From: Ilumatobacteraceae bacterium
GTDB taxonomy: Bacteria; Actinomycetota; Acidimicrobiia; Acidimicrobiales; Ilumatobacteraceae
Direction: 5' to 3'
DNA length: 64,000 nt
Assembly (NCBI GenBank): GCA_021299715.1
Contig: JAJTEL010000001.1
Location: forward strand, 3,397-67,396
Position numbers and translations under genes: made by a program. The notes under the pieces were generated by a model. That model was not told the DNA's origin. It did not search any database and saw nothing but the letters and a program-made list of their open reading frames with translations. This document shows positions 47,034 to 56,070 of the stretch, piece by piece (within the stretch, counting starts at the first letter, position 1; each line of letters opens with the position of its first letter).

Positions 47034-47455
47034 TGGCTGAGTCCAACGGCGCAATGCGTGTTGAAGTGGTGTCACCTGAGCGGGTGCTTTTCTCCGGAGA
47101 AGCAACCCAGGTCATCACGCGTACCCGCGAAGGTGGCGAAGTTGCATTCCTTCCTGGTCACGCAGCATTCCTCGGTGCACTCACCGAGAATCACACACGC
47201 ATCTACTTGGCCGATGGAACTATTCAAAACCTTGCGGTTCACTTGGGCTTCGTGGAAGTTGGTGCCGACCACGTCACCATCCTCTCCGACGCTGCAGAAC
47301 TTGAACAAGACATCGACGTCGAGCGCGCGCGTGCTGCAAAGGCTCGTGCTGAAGAGCAAATGCGCAGTGAGCATTCCGCTGAAGTAGAAGCCGATCTGCG
47401 CCGTGCGCACGCTCGCTTGTCTGCTGTTGGCGGCCTCGGCGCCGCTTCTCACTAA
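47033..47455 (+). CDS. atpC: ATP synthase F1 subunit epsilon
   Basis: Rotor subunit that regulates ATP hydrolysis, 140 residues: beta-sandwich (MRVEVVSPERVLFSGEATQV; EVAFLPGHAAFLGAL) and a C-terminal helical hairpin rich in Ala and Arg (VERARAAKARAEEQMRSEH). Last gene of the operon; its stop directly abuts the convergent gene at 47456. Confidence 0.95.
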
Positions 47456-47923
47456 CTAGAACTTTTCGGCAGTCAGAAGAATCTGCTCAACGATGTAGTC
47501 CCGCACGTCCTGTGCGGTATCGAAGAGGTAACCACCAAGCTTTGTTTCGTCGTTCCAACTGAACGCCAATGACGTAAAACGGCCAGTTGCCAACAGGGAC
47601 TCAATCTGCTGGAAAGCATCAGCCAAGACATTCATCACGTGCTCGTCGAGGCATGAGTAACCCTTGTGGTGAATTCCGGAGTCATAGGTGCCAGTGGGGA
47701 TTCCAATTGCCTGCGGCGATGGTTGGCACTGGTATCGACGAATTGCGGCATTCCCACCACCAGCTCTGCATGTGTGTGTTCCGCCGTTCACGTGGGCGTA
47801 AAACTCTCCCTCGTTGTCATTGAAGAGGAACAGAGTGCCTTGATGGTGGGGCTGTGTAATCATCCATGAGAAGTCACCTTCTTTGCCTGAACCGTGAAAC
47901 TTGCTTTTGATGACGGTAATCAT
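47456..47923 (-). CDS. Uncharacterised protein, divergent from vWA gene
   Basis: 155 residues, cytosolic. Distinct segments: GDFSWMITQPHHQGTLFLFN, NEGEFYAHVNGGTHTCRAGG, then IGIPTGTYDSGIHHKGYSCL and RFTSLAFSWNDETKLGGYLF. Several Gly-, His- and Cys-rich loops (GGTHTCRAGGGNA; GIHHKGYSCLDEH) suggest ligand or metal binding. I do not recognise the family; similar proteins may occur in phages. ATG 47923 with GAGAG upstream. A perfect inverted repeat GTACACA/TGTGTAC lies in the divergent promoter shared with the vWA gene. Confidence 0.6.
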   Translation of the reverse strand: MITVIKSKFHGSGKEGDFSWMITQPHHQGTLFLFNDNEGEFYAHVNGGTHTCRAGGGNAAIRRYQCQPSPQAIGIPTGTYDSGIHHKGYSCLDEHVMNVLADAFQQIESLLATGRFTSLAFSWNDETKLGGYLFDTAQDVRDYIVEQILLTAEKF

Positions 47924-47971
47924 GTGAATTTCTCTCTTTCGGGACGCCTGACACACCCCTTGGTAATAATG

Positions 47972-47999
47972 GTACACATCACCTTTAACGGGTGTGTAC
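47972..47999. promoter_or_regulatory. Inverted repeat GTACACA-n14-TGTGTAC in a divergent promoter
   Basis: Perfect 7-bp arms at 47972-47978 and 47993-47999 lie between the divergent genes at 47923 (minus) and 48019 (plus). The inner parts continue as CACC/GGGTG with a small shift. The position suits one operator controlling both genes. Confidence 0.45.
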
Positions 48000-48018
48000 A
48001 TAGGCAGAAGGAGAAGCT

Positions 48019-48699
48019 ATGACAAACGCAACCACCAATACCCATCTCTATATCCTCTTAGATCGCTCAGGGTCAATGTCATCTATCGCTCGCGACGTTA
48101 TAGGGGGCTACAACACCTTTATCCGTGAGCAAAAGAAGGAAGGTTCAGACGTCCGTGTCACCTTGGTGCAGTTTGATTCCAGTGACCGACAAGAAATTAT
48201 CGCTGCGGGTGTACCCATTGACGAAGTTGTTGATCTCACTGAAGACACGTTCATTCCTCGTGGTGGTACTCCACTTCTCGATGCAACTGGTTTGCTGATC
48301 GCACGTGCTCGCACAAATCAGGAACTTCGTGTTCAAAATGCGCTTCCCGCTGAAGACATTGTCTTTGTCACGATCACGGATGGTGAGGAGAACGAGAGCT
48401 CCGAATACACCTTGGCGAAAGTGCAAAAGCTCATCGCAGAGTGCGAAAAGCAAGGCTGGACATTCGTATTTCTTTCAGCGGCTCTCGACGCGTATGGCGA
48501 TGCAAGTCGAATGGGTATGAAGCAGGGCAATATTCAGTCGTTTGCGGCAAGTGGAGTGGGCACAAATCTGGCATTTGAAAGTCTCTCGGCGAGTGTCAAG
48601 AAGATGCGCGACATGAAGCGCTCAGGCACCTGGAAAGACGATGCTGATTTCTTTGACGAGAAAATTGCAGAAGAAGATCGCAACAAGAAAGACGATTAG
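48019..48699 (+). CDS. von Willebrand factor A domain protein
   Basis: 226 residues, no signal peptide, so cytosolic. The MIDAS metal site is YILLDRSGSMSS (DxSxS) at about residue 14, with the Thr in PRGGTPLLDATGLLI and Asp in FVTITDGEENESS. Ends with a charged Asp/Lys/Glu tail. Such small cytosolic vWA proteins are often tied to stress or tellurite-resistance-type clusters, but no such genes are near. AGGAG before the ATG. Followed by a clear terminator. Confidence 0.82.
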   Translation: MTNATTNTHLYILLDRSGSMSSIARDVIGGYNTFIREQKKEGSDVRVTLVQFDSSDRQEIIAAGVPIDEVVDLTEDTFIPRGGTPLLDATGLLIARARTNQELRVQNALPAEDIVFVTITDGEENESSEYTLAKVQKLIAECEKQGWTFVFLSAALDAYGDASRMGMKQGNIQSFAASGVGTNLAFESLSASVKKMRDMKRSGTWKDDADFFDEKIAEEDRNKKDD

Positions 48700-48724
48700 T
48701 AGGTTCGTTTTTCTTTGCGGAAGA

Positions 48725-48769
48725 GGGGTCGTGTGTTTAGTAGGTAGCGCACGACCCCTTTTCGTTTAC
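48725..48769 (+). terminator. Intrinsic terminator after the vWA gene
   Basis: GGGGTCGTGTG (48725-48735) pairs with CGCACGACCCC (48748-48758), one mismatch, followed by TTTTCGTTT. It lies between the vWA gene and the convergent glpX and may stop both transcripts. Confidence 0.8.
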
Positions 48770-49759
48770 TCAGCTGTAGTCAACGGCCGAGAATTCGCCA
48801 ATCTTGTCTAGGCGATGCTGTGCGTCGATAAGGCGAACTGTTCCGCTGCGTGAGCGCATGACCAAACTTTGTGTGTGCACAATTCCCGGAGTGAATCGCA
48901 CACCTTGAAGAAGTTCGCCGTCGGTAACACCAGTAGCCGCGAAGAAGCAATTGTCGCCCTTCACCAAATCGTTGGTGGTGAGAATTTGGTCAAGGTTGTA
49001 GCCCTGAGCAATAGCGTCGGCGCGCTCAGCATCGTTACGAGGCCACAAGCGTCCTTGAATCTCTCCACCCATGCACTTCAGTGCAGCGGCCGCAACCACG
49101 CCTTCTGGGGTGCCACCAATGCCAAACATGACGTCTACGCCAGCGTTTGGCCATGCGGTAGCAATCGCCGAGAAAATATCGCCGTCGGAAATCAACTTGA
49201 TGCGCGCACCGCTCTTGCGAACCTCGTCAATGAGGTCGTCGTGTCGTGGGCGTTCGAGGATCATTACGGTGAGATCGCGAACCGATTCGCCCTTTGCTTT
49301 TGCGATCCACTTGAGGTTCTGCGTGGGGGACGCGGTGATGTCAATAGAGCCAACAGCGTCGGGACCAACAGCAATTTTCTCCATGTAGAAACACGGACCT
49401 GGGTCGTACATGGTGCCACGTTCGGACACGGCGATTACCGAAATGGCGTTGCCGCGACCAGATGCGGTGAGTGATGTGCCGTCAATGGGGTCAACCGCAA
49501 CGTCGGTGAGAGGATGAGAGCCGTCGCCCACTTCTTCGCCGTTGAACAACATTGGTGCATCGTCTTTTTCGCCTTCACCAATGACAACGACACCCGACAT
49601 TGGAACAGTGGCGAGAACGGTGCGCATTGCGTCAACTGCTGCGCCGTCGGCGCCAATTTTGTCGCCACGCCCAACCCAACGCGACGCCGCCATTGCGGCT
49701 GATTCAGTAGTGCGGACAAGTTCGAGTGCAAGGTTGCGGTCTGGACGCTCTGTAGGCAT
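48770..49759 (-). CDS. glpX: Fructose-1,6-bisphosphatase class II
   Basis: Gluconeogenic enzyme hydrolysing fructose 1,6-bisphosphate. 329 residues with [40 protein letters not shown] and [17 protein letters not shown]. Class II is the normal actinobacterial form. ATG 49759. Divergent from the second S9 peptidase. Confidence 0.95.
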   Translation of the reverse strand: MPTERPDRNLALELVRTTESAAMAASRWVGRGDKIGADGAAVDAMRTVLATVPMSGVVVIGEGEKDDAPMLFNGEEVGDGSHPLTDVAVDPIDGTSLTASGRGNAISVIAVSERGTMYDPGPCFYMEKIAVGPDAVGSIDITASPTQNLKWIAKAKGESVRDLTVMILERPRHDDLIDEVRKSGARIKLISDGDIFSAIATAWPNAGVDVMFGIGGTPEGVVAAAALKCMGGEIQGRLWPRNDAERADAIAQGYNLDQILTTNDLVKGDNCFFAATGVTDGELLQGVRFTPGIVHTQSLVMRSRSGTVRLIDAQHRLDKIGEFSAVDYS

Positions 49760-49793
49760 GTCTCCACCGTAGTTCGCTCACTAGCCTTGCAGG

Positions 49794-51584
49794 GTGCCCC
49801 GCATACCCCTCCAGCTGTGTCTTGCGAGCCGCGAGATCACCGATGTGCGCGTGCGTCCTGGGGGTGAATGGGTGTCTGCCGTGGTTTCTGAGCCGGTAGT
49901 GACAGGAACTGTCACACGCTTAGTGATGTGGCCTGTTGGAAAGCCTGAGAGCGACGTGGTGTTACTTCGCGATCCCATGCCGAGCGCTGGTCGCGGGCTG
50001 TCGGGTGGGATTCATGTTTGGGATAACGAAGGACGTCGAGTCTTCGTGGTGACGCGCACAGACGGCATTGTTGAAATTCCGGTGACGGACGACACCCCCG
50101 AACAGATGCGCCGTCTTCCGTTTGATGTGGCGCGATCATGGTCGACACCTGCTTTCGACTACATGAATCGCTCTGTGTACGCCGTTGCCGATTGGAATGA
50201 ACTGTGGGGCTGTCACGCCGACTCAGGAGAGCCCTGGCGCGTGTATCGCGCTGCAGGGTTTGCACTAGATGCTGCAGCTGGCTCTGACGGTATGTGCGTG
50301 ACGTGGGAGAGGCCTCACATGCCGTGGACACAAAGTGCTGTCTATCCAGACACAGGCCGTGCCGATGTTGCGGTTCAACAACCGCGCTTCAGCACTAGTG
50401 GCAACAGTTTTGGGTACATCGACGACAGAGATGGCGTACTGAACGTTCGCATTCTCTCTGATGCACTCGTTGACCGCGATGTTGTCATTGCCGACGAATG
50501 CGAGCACGGAGGGCCTACGTGGGGTCCAGGGCAACGCTCATGGTCTTTCAACACCGATGGCACCAAGGTTGCGTACACACGCAATGAACGTGGCTTTGGT
50601 TCATTGTGGGTGTACGACCGCATCACCGAAGAGCGATTCATGATTGGCCGCGCTGTACACGGATGTGTGTCGTGGGAGAACAACACCATTGCTGCGTTGC
50701 GCACTGGTGCGCGCACACCGCAACAAGTTGTCACATACGACGTTTCACATCTTTCACAACCTGTTCGCACAGTTGTGGCGCAAGGTGGCGATGACATGTG
50801 GTCAACACCAGAGATTGATGCAGAACTCATTGAGCCATCACTGCACGATGTAGACAACAACGGAGTCAGTGTTCCGTATCGCTTGTATCGCTCAACAAAG
50901 CCACCGTATGGGCTCATTGTGTGGGTTCATGGTGGTCCAACTGATCAGTGGCAGGTCACATTCCGCCCACGCATTGCTTTTTGGATGTCACGCGGATGGT
51001 CTGTGGCAGTTGTTGATCATCGTGGAACAACTGGACATGGCCGAGCATTTATGGACGCTCTGCATGGTCATTGGGGTGAGTATGACGCCGACGACACAGT
51101 GGCAGTACTGACGCATGTACAACGAACGTTTGGGTACCGCCCCGAACGAACGGTTCTGATGGGTGGAAGTGCAGGTGGACTGACCGCCTTGAATGTTGCT
51201 GCACGAATTCCCGACGCTGTTGCTGGCATTGTGCTGTCTTATCCGGTGGTAGATCTCCCAGAACTCATGCGTGGCGACGATGCATTCGAAACGCATTACA
51301 TGCCCCAATTGCTTGGCGCATCACATCCCGATGATCCCATTCTTCATGCACTCACACCATTGACCTGGGCGCACTCAATTGCCCGTGTTCCAACACTTAT
51401 CTTTCACGGTGACAAAGACACGTCAGTTCCGTTAATTCACTCGCAACGACTGCAAAATGTTGTTCGTGCCGCGGGCGGCACTGTGCAACTAGAAGTGATG
51501 GACGGAGAAGGGCACGGATTTCGTGAATCCCGAAGCATTATTCGCGAGATGCTTGTGACCGAGTCATTCCTCGGCCGGTTTTAA
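49794..51584 (+). CDS. S9 family peptidase (prolyl oligopeptidase/acylaminoacyl type)
   Basis: 596-residue serine peptidase: N-terminal beta-propeller (ITDVRVRPGGEWVSAVVSEP; RSWSFNTDGTKVAYTRNE) and C-terminal hydrolase with IVWVHGGPTDQW, nucleophile VLMGGSAGGLTALNVAA, Asp in FHGDKDTSVP and His in GEGHGFRES. No export signal. GTG start 34 bp from glpX. Its last 21 bp overlap the convergent gene at 51564. Confidence 0.9.
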   Translation: MPRIPLQLCLASREITDVRVRPGGEWVSAVVSEPVVTGTVTRLVMWPVGKPESDVVLLRDPMPSAGRGLSGGIHVWDNEGRRVFVVTRTDGIVEIPVTDDTPEQMRRLPFDVARSWSTPAFDYMNRSVYAVADWNELWGCHADSGEPWRVYRAAGFALDAAAGSDGMCVTWERPHMPWTQSAVYPDTGRADVAVQQPRFSTSGNSFGYIDDRDGVLNVRILSDALVDRDVVIADECEHGGPTWGPGQRSWSFNTDGTKVAYTRNERGFGSLWVYDRITEERFMIGRAVHGCVSWENNTIAALRTGARTPQQVVTYDVSHLSQPVRTVVAQGGDDMWSTPEIDAELIEPSLHDVDNNGVSVPYRLYRSTKPPYGLIVWVHGGPTDQWQVTFRPRIAFWMSRGWSVAVVDHRGTTGHGRAFMDALHGHWGEYDADDTVAVLTHVQRTFGYRPERTVLMGGSAGGLTALNVAARIPDAVAGIVLSYPVVDLPELMRGDDAFETHYMPQLLGASHPDDPILHALTPLTWAHSIARVPTLIFHGDKDTSVPLIHSQRLQNVVRAAGGTVQLEVMDGEGHGFRESRSIIREMLVTESFLGRF

Positions 51585-51950
51585 GAACTCGCTGACCGGA
51601 ATTAAAAACTGGTAGCCGCCATAAAACTTTCCATCGTCTTCAGTGACATCGGTATCCCATTGCACATAAAAAATTGTGCGACTGCTGTAGTAGAGGTACT
51701 TCAACTTCCAGTGGCATCGTCCACCAACGGAACCACCTCGCAACAGAATCTTTGCTTCCTTAAAGACGGCCATGTACGTCTGTAAGCGACCACCTGGGTA
51801 GTTCTCGTCGAGAAACTTCTGAGTGAGACCTTTCATATTTGGGATGGGATGCGTGTAGTGCAGAATGCGATCTACGTCGTATCTGCTGAGCCGCATACGA
51901 AACTGCTCGATGTTCTCTGGCGGTGTAGTGCCGTAGCGCGGGTCTTTCAT
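51564..51950 (-). CDS. Uncharacterised protein (128 residues)
   Basis: Starts at ATG 51950 with GGAG 9 nt upstream. Aromatic-rich sequence: DVDRILHYTHPIPNMKGLTQ, ENYPGGRLQTYMAVFKEAKI, KLKYLYYSSRTIFYVQWDTD, GKFYGGYQFLIPVSEF. No domain known to me. A heavily base-paired stretch lies 25-140 bp upstream of the start, so it might have a structured leader if transcribed from that side. Confidence 0.6.
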   Translation of the reverse strand: MKDPRYGTTPPENIEQFRMRLSRYDVDRILHYTHPIPNMKGLTQKFLDENYPGGRLQTYMAVFKEAKILLRGGSVGGRCHWKLKYLYYSSRTIFYVQWDTDVTEDDGKFYGGYQFLIPVSEFLKPAEE

Positions 51951-51973
51951 GGTGGTGCTCCTTCTGTATGAAG

Positions 51974-52086
51974 TGACCGACCAGTGCTTGTGCGCAACCG
52001 AGAGCCGGTGGCGCCGCATCCGTCTCGGGGAGTGGGTAGAAAGGTAAAACACCCCACCACCCGAGACGCAAGCACCGTGGCCGGTC
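51974..52086. other. Strongly structured intergenic stretch (possible three-way-junction RNA)
   Basis: In the 262-bp divergent gap, GACCG-A-CCA-GTGCTTG (51976-51990) pairs with CAAGCAC-CG-TGG-C-CGGTC (52069-52086). Inside are two hairpins: GCAACCG/CGGTGGC (51994-52013) and CGTCTCGGG/CCCGAGACG (52021-52068) extended by GTGG/CCAC. Fifteen outer and 13 inner pairs are mostly Watson-Crick. Another hairpin ACCGCG-TTTTAC-CGCGGT follows at 52101-52118 and GGGAC-ATCC-GTCCC near 52177. No open frame is convincing here. It could be a small RNA, a leader or a protein-binding element; strand is undecided. Confidence 0.45.
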
Positions 52087-52212
52087 TGGCTCGGTTGCTG
52101 ACCGCGTTTTACCGCGGTACTCGTGATGCGCTATCAGTGTCTCATAGGGGTGTGGCAGAGAGAACAGAGAGGTCGGGACATCCGTCCCCCATAGGTAGAT
52201 AGCGTCAACAAC

Positions 52213-52911
52213 ATGTTGCTGGCCGAGCTTGAGATCTTCCACTCTCGGCCCATTGCGCCCACCCGCAGAATCTCGCTCGGCCATCTGTATTTGCCTGTTG
52301 ACCCAGCGCCTGGGTTCGGTGGCATTTTGCTTGGCGCCGTTCTTGCTGTGCATGTAAAAGATGTTGATGAAGACCTGCATGTGGACCTTCAACGATTGCT
52401 GTCAGAGATTGAGCGTGGAAGCCGTGTTGTGCAGCCACGGTTACGTCACCGTTTTCAAGTTGATCGTCACGGACTCACGTACAGCACACACCGCATGTTG
52501 GGCGCAGGCGACTCAATTGAGTTTGAAATGAACAGCAGCGGAACACCATTGCAACAAGTTCTTGGTTCTTTGTATGCGCTTGAACGTTTAGACCCCGCTA
52601 TTCGACAATCGCTTATCCCTGTTATGCGCCGGGCATTCACATGGCGTGGGCCAATTGGTCCATCGTTCATCTCGTACTTGGCAGGGTCGAAGTCGTCATC
52701 AGTGTCTGCGTTAGCGGACCCGCGGGCGTGGGCTCTTGACATTCTCGGATTCCCTGGTGGAACTGTGAAACCCAGTAAACGGGAAATTACTGCTCGTTAT
52801 CGTGATCGACTTCGTGCAGTGCACCCCGACCACGGCGGAAACGAGAGGGATGCAAGTAAATCAATTATGGATGTCACAGAAGCGCGACGCATTCTGTTGG
52901 AGGCCATGTGA
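52213..52911 (+). CDS. Protein with C-terminal J-domain
   Basis: 232 residues. The last 60 form a J-domain-like helical hairpin with the invariant HPD (RYRDRLRAVHPDHGGNERDA), the motif that stimulates DnaK ATPase. The first 170 residues (LGHLYLPVDPAPGFGGILLG; LTYSTHRMLGAGDSIEFEMN) are not recognised; C-terminal J-domains are rarer than N-terminal ones. GTGA overlap with the following hydrolase gene. Probably a DnaK co-chaperone for a specific task. Confidence 0.75.
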   Translation: MLLAELEIFHSRPIAPTRRISLGHLYLPVDPAPGFGGILLGAVLAVHVKDVDEDLHVDLQRLLSEIERGSRVVQPRLRHRFQVDRHGLTYSTHRMLGAGDSIEFEMNSSGTPLQQVLGSLYALERLDPAIRQSLIPVMRRAFTWRGPIGPSFISYLAGSKSSSVSALADPRAWALDILGFPGGTVKPSKREITARYRDRLRAVHPDHGGNERDASKSIMDVTEARRILLEAM

Positions 52912-53483
52912 GCCACGTTGCGGGCGTGGTTCTCTTTCCCGGATCGGGTTCGTCGTCAACTCACTCATCATTGCTGGCTATGGAAGATGCGTTGATGCCC
53001 CTTCCTGTCGCGCGTAGTGATTTTCCCTATCGAAAAGCAGGGAAGTCATTTCCCGACAAGGCGCCTGTTTTGGTGCAATGTGTGAAAGATGAAGTGCGTG
53101 CATTTGCCGCTTCGTTAGGAGTGGCAACATCTGCACTAGTTATTGGCGGACGCTCTATGGGCGGGCGCATGTGTTCTATGGCTATTGCCGATATCGAGGA
53201 TCCCTTAGATGTGGCCGGCCTCGTCTTGGTCTCGTATCCGCTGCATCCGCCAAAGAAGCCAGACACGTTGCGCACCGAGCACCTCTCGAACATTCGCGTT
53301 CGCACATTGTGTGTGAGTGGAACAAAAGATGATTTTGGATCGCCACATGAATTGTCCGAGGCATTCGCCGTTGTTCCTGCGGACGTCACGTGGAGCTGGG
53401 TAGAAAACGCACGACATGAACTTGCTCGAAAAGATGAAGTAGTCGCTGAAACGGTTGCGACGTGGGTGAGGTCACTTACGTAA
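52908..53483 (+). CDS. Alpha/beta hydrolase of the KANL3/Tex30 type
   Basis: 191 residues: VVLFPGSGSSSTHSSLLAME (oxyanion region), nucleophile VIGGRSMGGRMCSM, Asp in CVSGTKDDFGS and His in VENARHEL. The fold and short size match KANL3/Tex30-like hydrolases, whose substrates are unknown. GTG start overlaps the J-domain gene stop. Its last 8 bp overlap the convergent MFS gene. Confidence 0.8.
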   Translation: MSHVAGVVLFPGSGSSSTHSSLLAMEDALMPLPVARSDFPYRKAGKSFPDKAPVLVQCVKDEVRAFAASLGVATSALVIGGRSMGGRMCSMAIADIEDPLDVAGLVLVSYPLHPPKKPDTLRTEHLSNIRVRTLCVSGTKDDFGSPHELSEAFAVVPADVTWSWVENARHELARKDEVVAETVATWVRSLT

Positions 53484-54744
53484 GCGCGTCGGTGGGGTTT
53501 ATTTCTTCAAGTTCTTTGTGCGCTGTTTCTGGATAACGGAACCAGACGATGAATGATGCAATCACAGGCCCAAGCACCAACCACAACATGACAGTTCCGT
53601 AGTTCACGCCACCATCTAGAACTTGTCCACCACCAATAAGACCAATACTTCCCCCGATAAGTGCCGACGTCATAATGAGTCCGCCTGCCATGCTGCGAAC
53701 AGTGGTGGGGAATAATTCACCTCGGTACACGGCCATTGCGGGATACGACACGCCAAATGCGAGTCCGCCTGCAATGGCAACAATCCACATTGTGGTGCCC
53801 GATGTATTGAACGACAGTGCCAACAAGAACGCTCCAACAGGCACCATTGTTGCGCCAAGCATGCGGCGGCCGCGTTCGTCAGCAATGCGTCCTCCCACAA
53901 TGAGACCAATTGATGCGGGTGCGCTTGTGGCAACAGTGAATAACGCAACAAGTGCTGCTGAATACCCTCGATCGTCTTTCAAGTATCGGTTCTGAAAGAT
54001 GGATGCTGTGGCGATGTAGAGATTGGTGAGAAACACAACGGTGCAGATGCGTCCGATGTTGTGTCGCAACGCAGCACGAGCTTGTGCGCGAACATCGGCA
54101 TTCACCTCATGGTGTTGTTCAAATCGTTGAGATTCGGGCAGCCACTTCATCAGCGCAACTGCCACAAGCAGCCACACCAATGTGACGAGATAGATGTATC
54201 GCCACGATGTGGTGCTGATATCGGCGAGCGGCAGAGACGCAACGGCAATACCTGCACCCGCTCCACTGAGTACTGCGAGTAATCCCGTTGCATACGCGCG
54301 TGCGTTGCGCGGCATCTCTTCAACGGCGACAACGGCAATCAAGATGTCGAGGGTGAGTCCTAGGGGTCGGCCAATTGTTTGTGTGGCTACCAAAAAGGGA
54401 AACGACGGCGATAGCGCGCCAGCGGCAGAAATGATGGGAGCAGCCCATGCCATAGAAATCATGAGGGGGCGTCGGCCATGACGATCTGCGAGTGCTACGA
54501 GTGGCAGGCAGATGATGATTCCCCAACGAACGACTGCTGCACCAATTCCTTGCCCAGAATTTCCGATACCGAATTCATCTGCGGCATAGGCCACGGTTTG
54601 CGTGAAGAGCGTGTTCACAAATGCTGACGACATTGACGCGAGGGCAATGAGAAGAAGAATTCGCCTCTGTCTGGGCGTGAAGGAATCACTGGGGGAAGCC
54701 CACGTGGGCAAGCGAAATCGGGGAGTACTCCCATTGGAGGGCAC
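53476..54744 (-). CDS. MFS transporter (sugar-porter-like)
   Basis: Twelve-helix facilitator of about 422 residues. MFS motif A occurs twice, ALADRHGRRPLMI after helix 2 and GRIADERGRRML after helix 8, as in the metabolite/proton and sugar symporter subfamilies; LPESQRFEQHHE follows helix 6. I place the start at GTG 54744, which avoids overlap with murA; an ATG at 54786 is in frame but lies past the murA start on the other strand. Substrate unknown. Confidence 0.82.
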   Translation of the reverse strand: MPSNGSTPRFRLPTWASPSDSFTPRQRRILLLIALASMSSAFVNTLFTQTVAYAADEFGIGNSGQGIGAAVVRWGIIICLPLVALADRHGRRPLMISMAWAAPIISAAGALSPSFPFLVATQTIGRPLGLTLDILIAVVAVEEMPRNARAYATGLLAVLSGAGAGIAVASLPLADISTTSWRYIYLVTLVWLLVAVALMKWLPESQRFEQHHEVNADVRAQARAALRHNIGRICTVVFLTNLYIATASIFQNRYLKDDRGYSAALVALFTVATSAPASIGLIVGGRIADERGRRMLGATMVPVGAFLLALSFNTSGTTMWIVAIAGGLAFGVSYPAMAVYRGELFPTTVRSMAGGLIMTSALIGGSIGLIGGGQVLDGGVNYGTVMLWLVLGPVIASFIVWFRYPETAHKELEEINPTDALT

Positions 54745-54765
54745 GGCGGGAGCATACTGATAGCC

Positions 54766-56070
54766 ATGACAGTTGAGTCGAGCCACGAAACCGACGTCAT
54801 TGTCGCAGCCCAGAGTGGCCCGCTATCTGGCGAAGTTGTGGTGCCGGGAGCGAAGAATTCGGTATTGAAGTTGATGGCAGCAACCCTGCTCGCTGACGGG
54901 CAATACGTGCTGACAAACGCCCCCGTTATTGACGATGTGGTCATCATGGCGGACTTGCTGACCGCTGTTGGATTGTCTATTCACACAGAACCGGCGCCAG
55001 CGGGGGAAACCGGACAGCATCTCATCATTCGTAACTCAGGGAACATCACGCCCGTGGCGCCCTTCGAGTTGGCCGACCGTATCCGTGCATCGGTGAATTT
55101 GGTGGGGCCATTACTTGGTCGTTTCGGGGAGATTGATATTGCGTTACCTGGTGGAGACGACTTTGGTGGGCGCCCCATCGATATGCATCTGCGTGGTTTA
55201 GAGGCAATGGGCGCAGTATTCGATGTCACCGCAGACGGAATTGTTGGGCGATGCTCGCAATTACAGGGCGCCGACATTGAATTCGATTTTCCCAGTGTGG
55301 GTGCCACGGAAAACATTGTGATGGCCGCGGTACTCGCACATGGTGTCACAACTCTTCGCAATGCTGCTCGCGAACCAGAAATTGTTGATTTGTGCTCAAT
55401 GTTGAAAAAGATGGGTGCGCGAATTGAGGGAATTGGATCATCAACACTGGTCATCACCGGAGTTCTTCCGTCATCACTTCAAGCAGTGACGCATGAAGTA
55501 GTGACCGACCGAGTGCAGTCGGCAACGTACATTGCTGCTGTTGCCATGTGTGGTGGAACAGTTCGTGTTGCTCGAGCAGTGTCTGAACACATGGGAATGA
55601 TGCTGTCGCGCTTTACCGACATGGGAATTTCATTTCATATAGACACCGACGGAATAACGGCGACTGCTCCCGAACGTTTGCACTCCATCGATGTTGCAAC
55701 GCTTCCGTACCCTGGTGTAGCCACCGACTACAAGCCACTCATTGTTGCCATGTTGTCGGTAGCCGATGGCGTGGGAATTGTGACGGAGAATTTGTATCCG
55801 GGACGATTCCGTTATGTAGAGGAACTACGAAAGCTTGGCGCCGACATCACCATTGATGGCCATCACGCCGTGGTGCGTGGCGTGGAACACCTTCACGGGG
55901 CAACAGTGGTCGCTCCCGATATTCGCGCGGGGGCTGCGCTGGTGGTGGCCGGTCTTGCAGCTCCGGGAATCACAGAGATTGGCGACGTTTTCCACATTGA
56001 CCGTGGCTACGACGACATCGTGGGCCGTCTCGCCTCATTGGGTGCCTCAATTAGTCGGATTCGTCAGTAA
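54766..56070 (+). CDS. murA: UDP-N-acetylglucosamine 1-carboxyvinyltransferase
   Basis: First committed step of peptidoglycan synthesis (enolpyruvyl transfer from PEP). 434 residues with VVPGAKNSVLKLMAATLLAD, RASVNLVGPLLGRFGEIDIA and PLIVAMLSVADG. In the loop where most bacteria have Cys115 the sequence is LPGGDDFGGRPIDMHL: Asp replaces Cys, as in mycobacteria, where it gives natural fosfomycin resistance. ATG 54766, divergent from the MFS gene. Confidence 0.95.
   Translation: MTVESSHETDVIVAAQSGPLSGEVVVPGAKNSVLKLMAATLLADGQYVLTNAPVIDDVVIMADLLTAVGLSIHTEPAPAGETGQHLIIRNSGNITPVAPFELADRIRASVNLVGPLLGRFGEIDIALPGGDDFGGRPIDMHLRGLEAMGAVFDVTADGIVGRCSQLQGADIEFDFPSVGATENIVMAAVLAHGVTTLRNAAREPEIVDLCSMLKKMGARIEGIGSSTLVITGVLPSSLQAVTHEVVTDRVQSATYIAAVAMCGGTVRVARAVSEHMGMMLSRFTDMGISFHIDTDGITATAPERLHSIDVATLPYPGVATDYKPLIVAMLSVADGVGIVTENLYPGRFRYVEELRKLGADITIDGHHAVVRGVEHLHGATVVAPDIRAGAALVVAGLAAPGITEIGDVFHIDRGYDDIVGRLASLGASISRIRQ

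Noticed and set aside
48019-48699. Tellurite-resistance (Ter) cluster member
   Set aside because: vWA domain alone; no TerD, TerC or related genes nearby.
51974-52086. tRNA, tmRNA, 6S, SRP or RNase P RNA in the structured gap
   Set aside because: No T-arm, CCA, SRP apical loop or RNase P core motif could be found, so it is left as unassigned structure.
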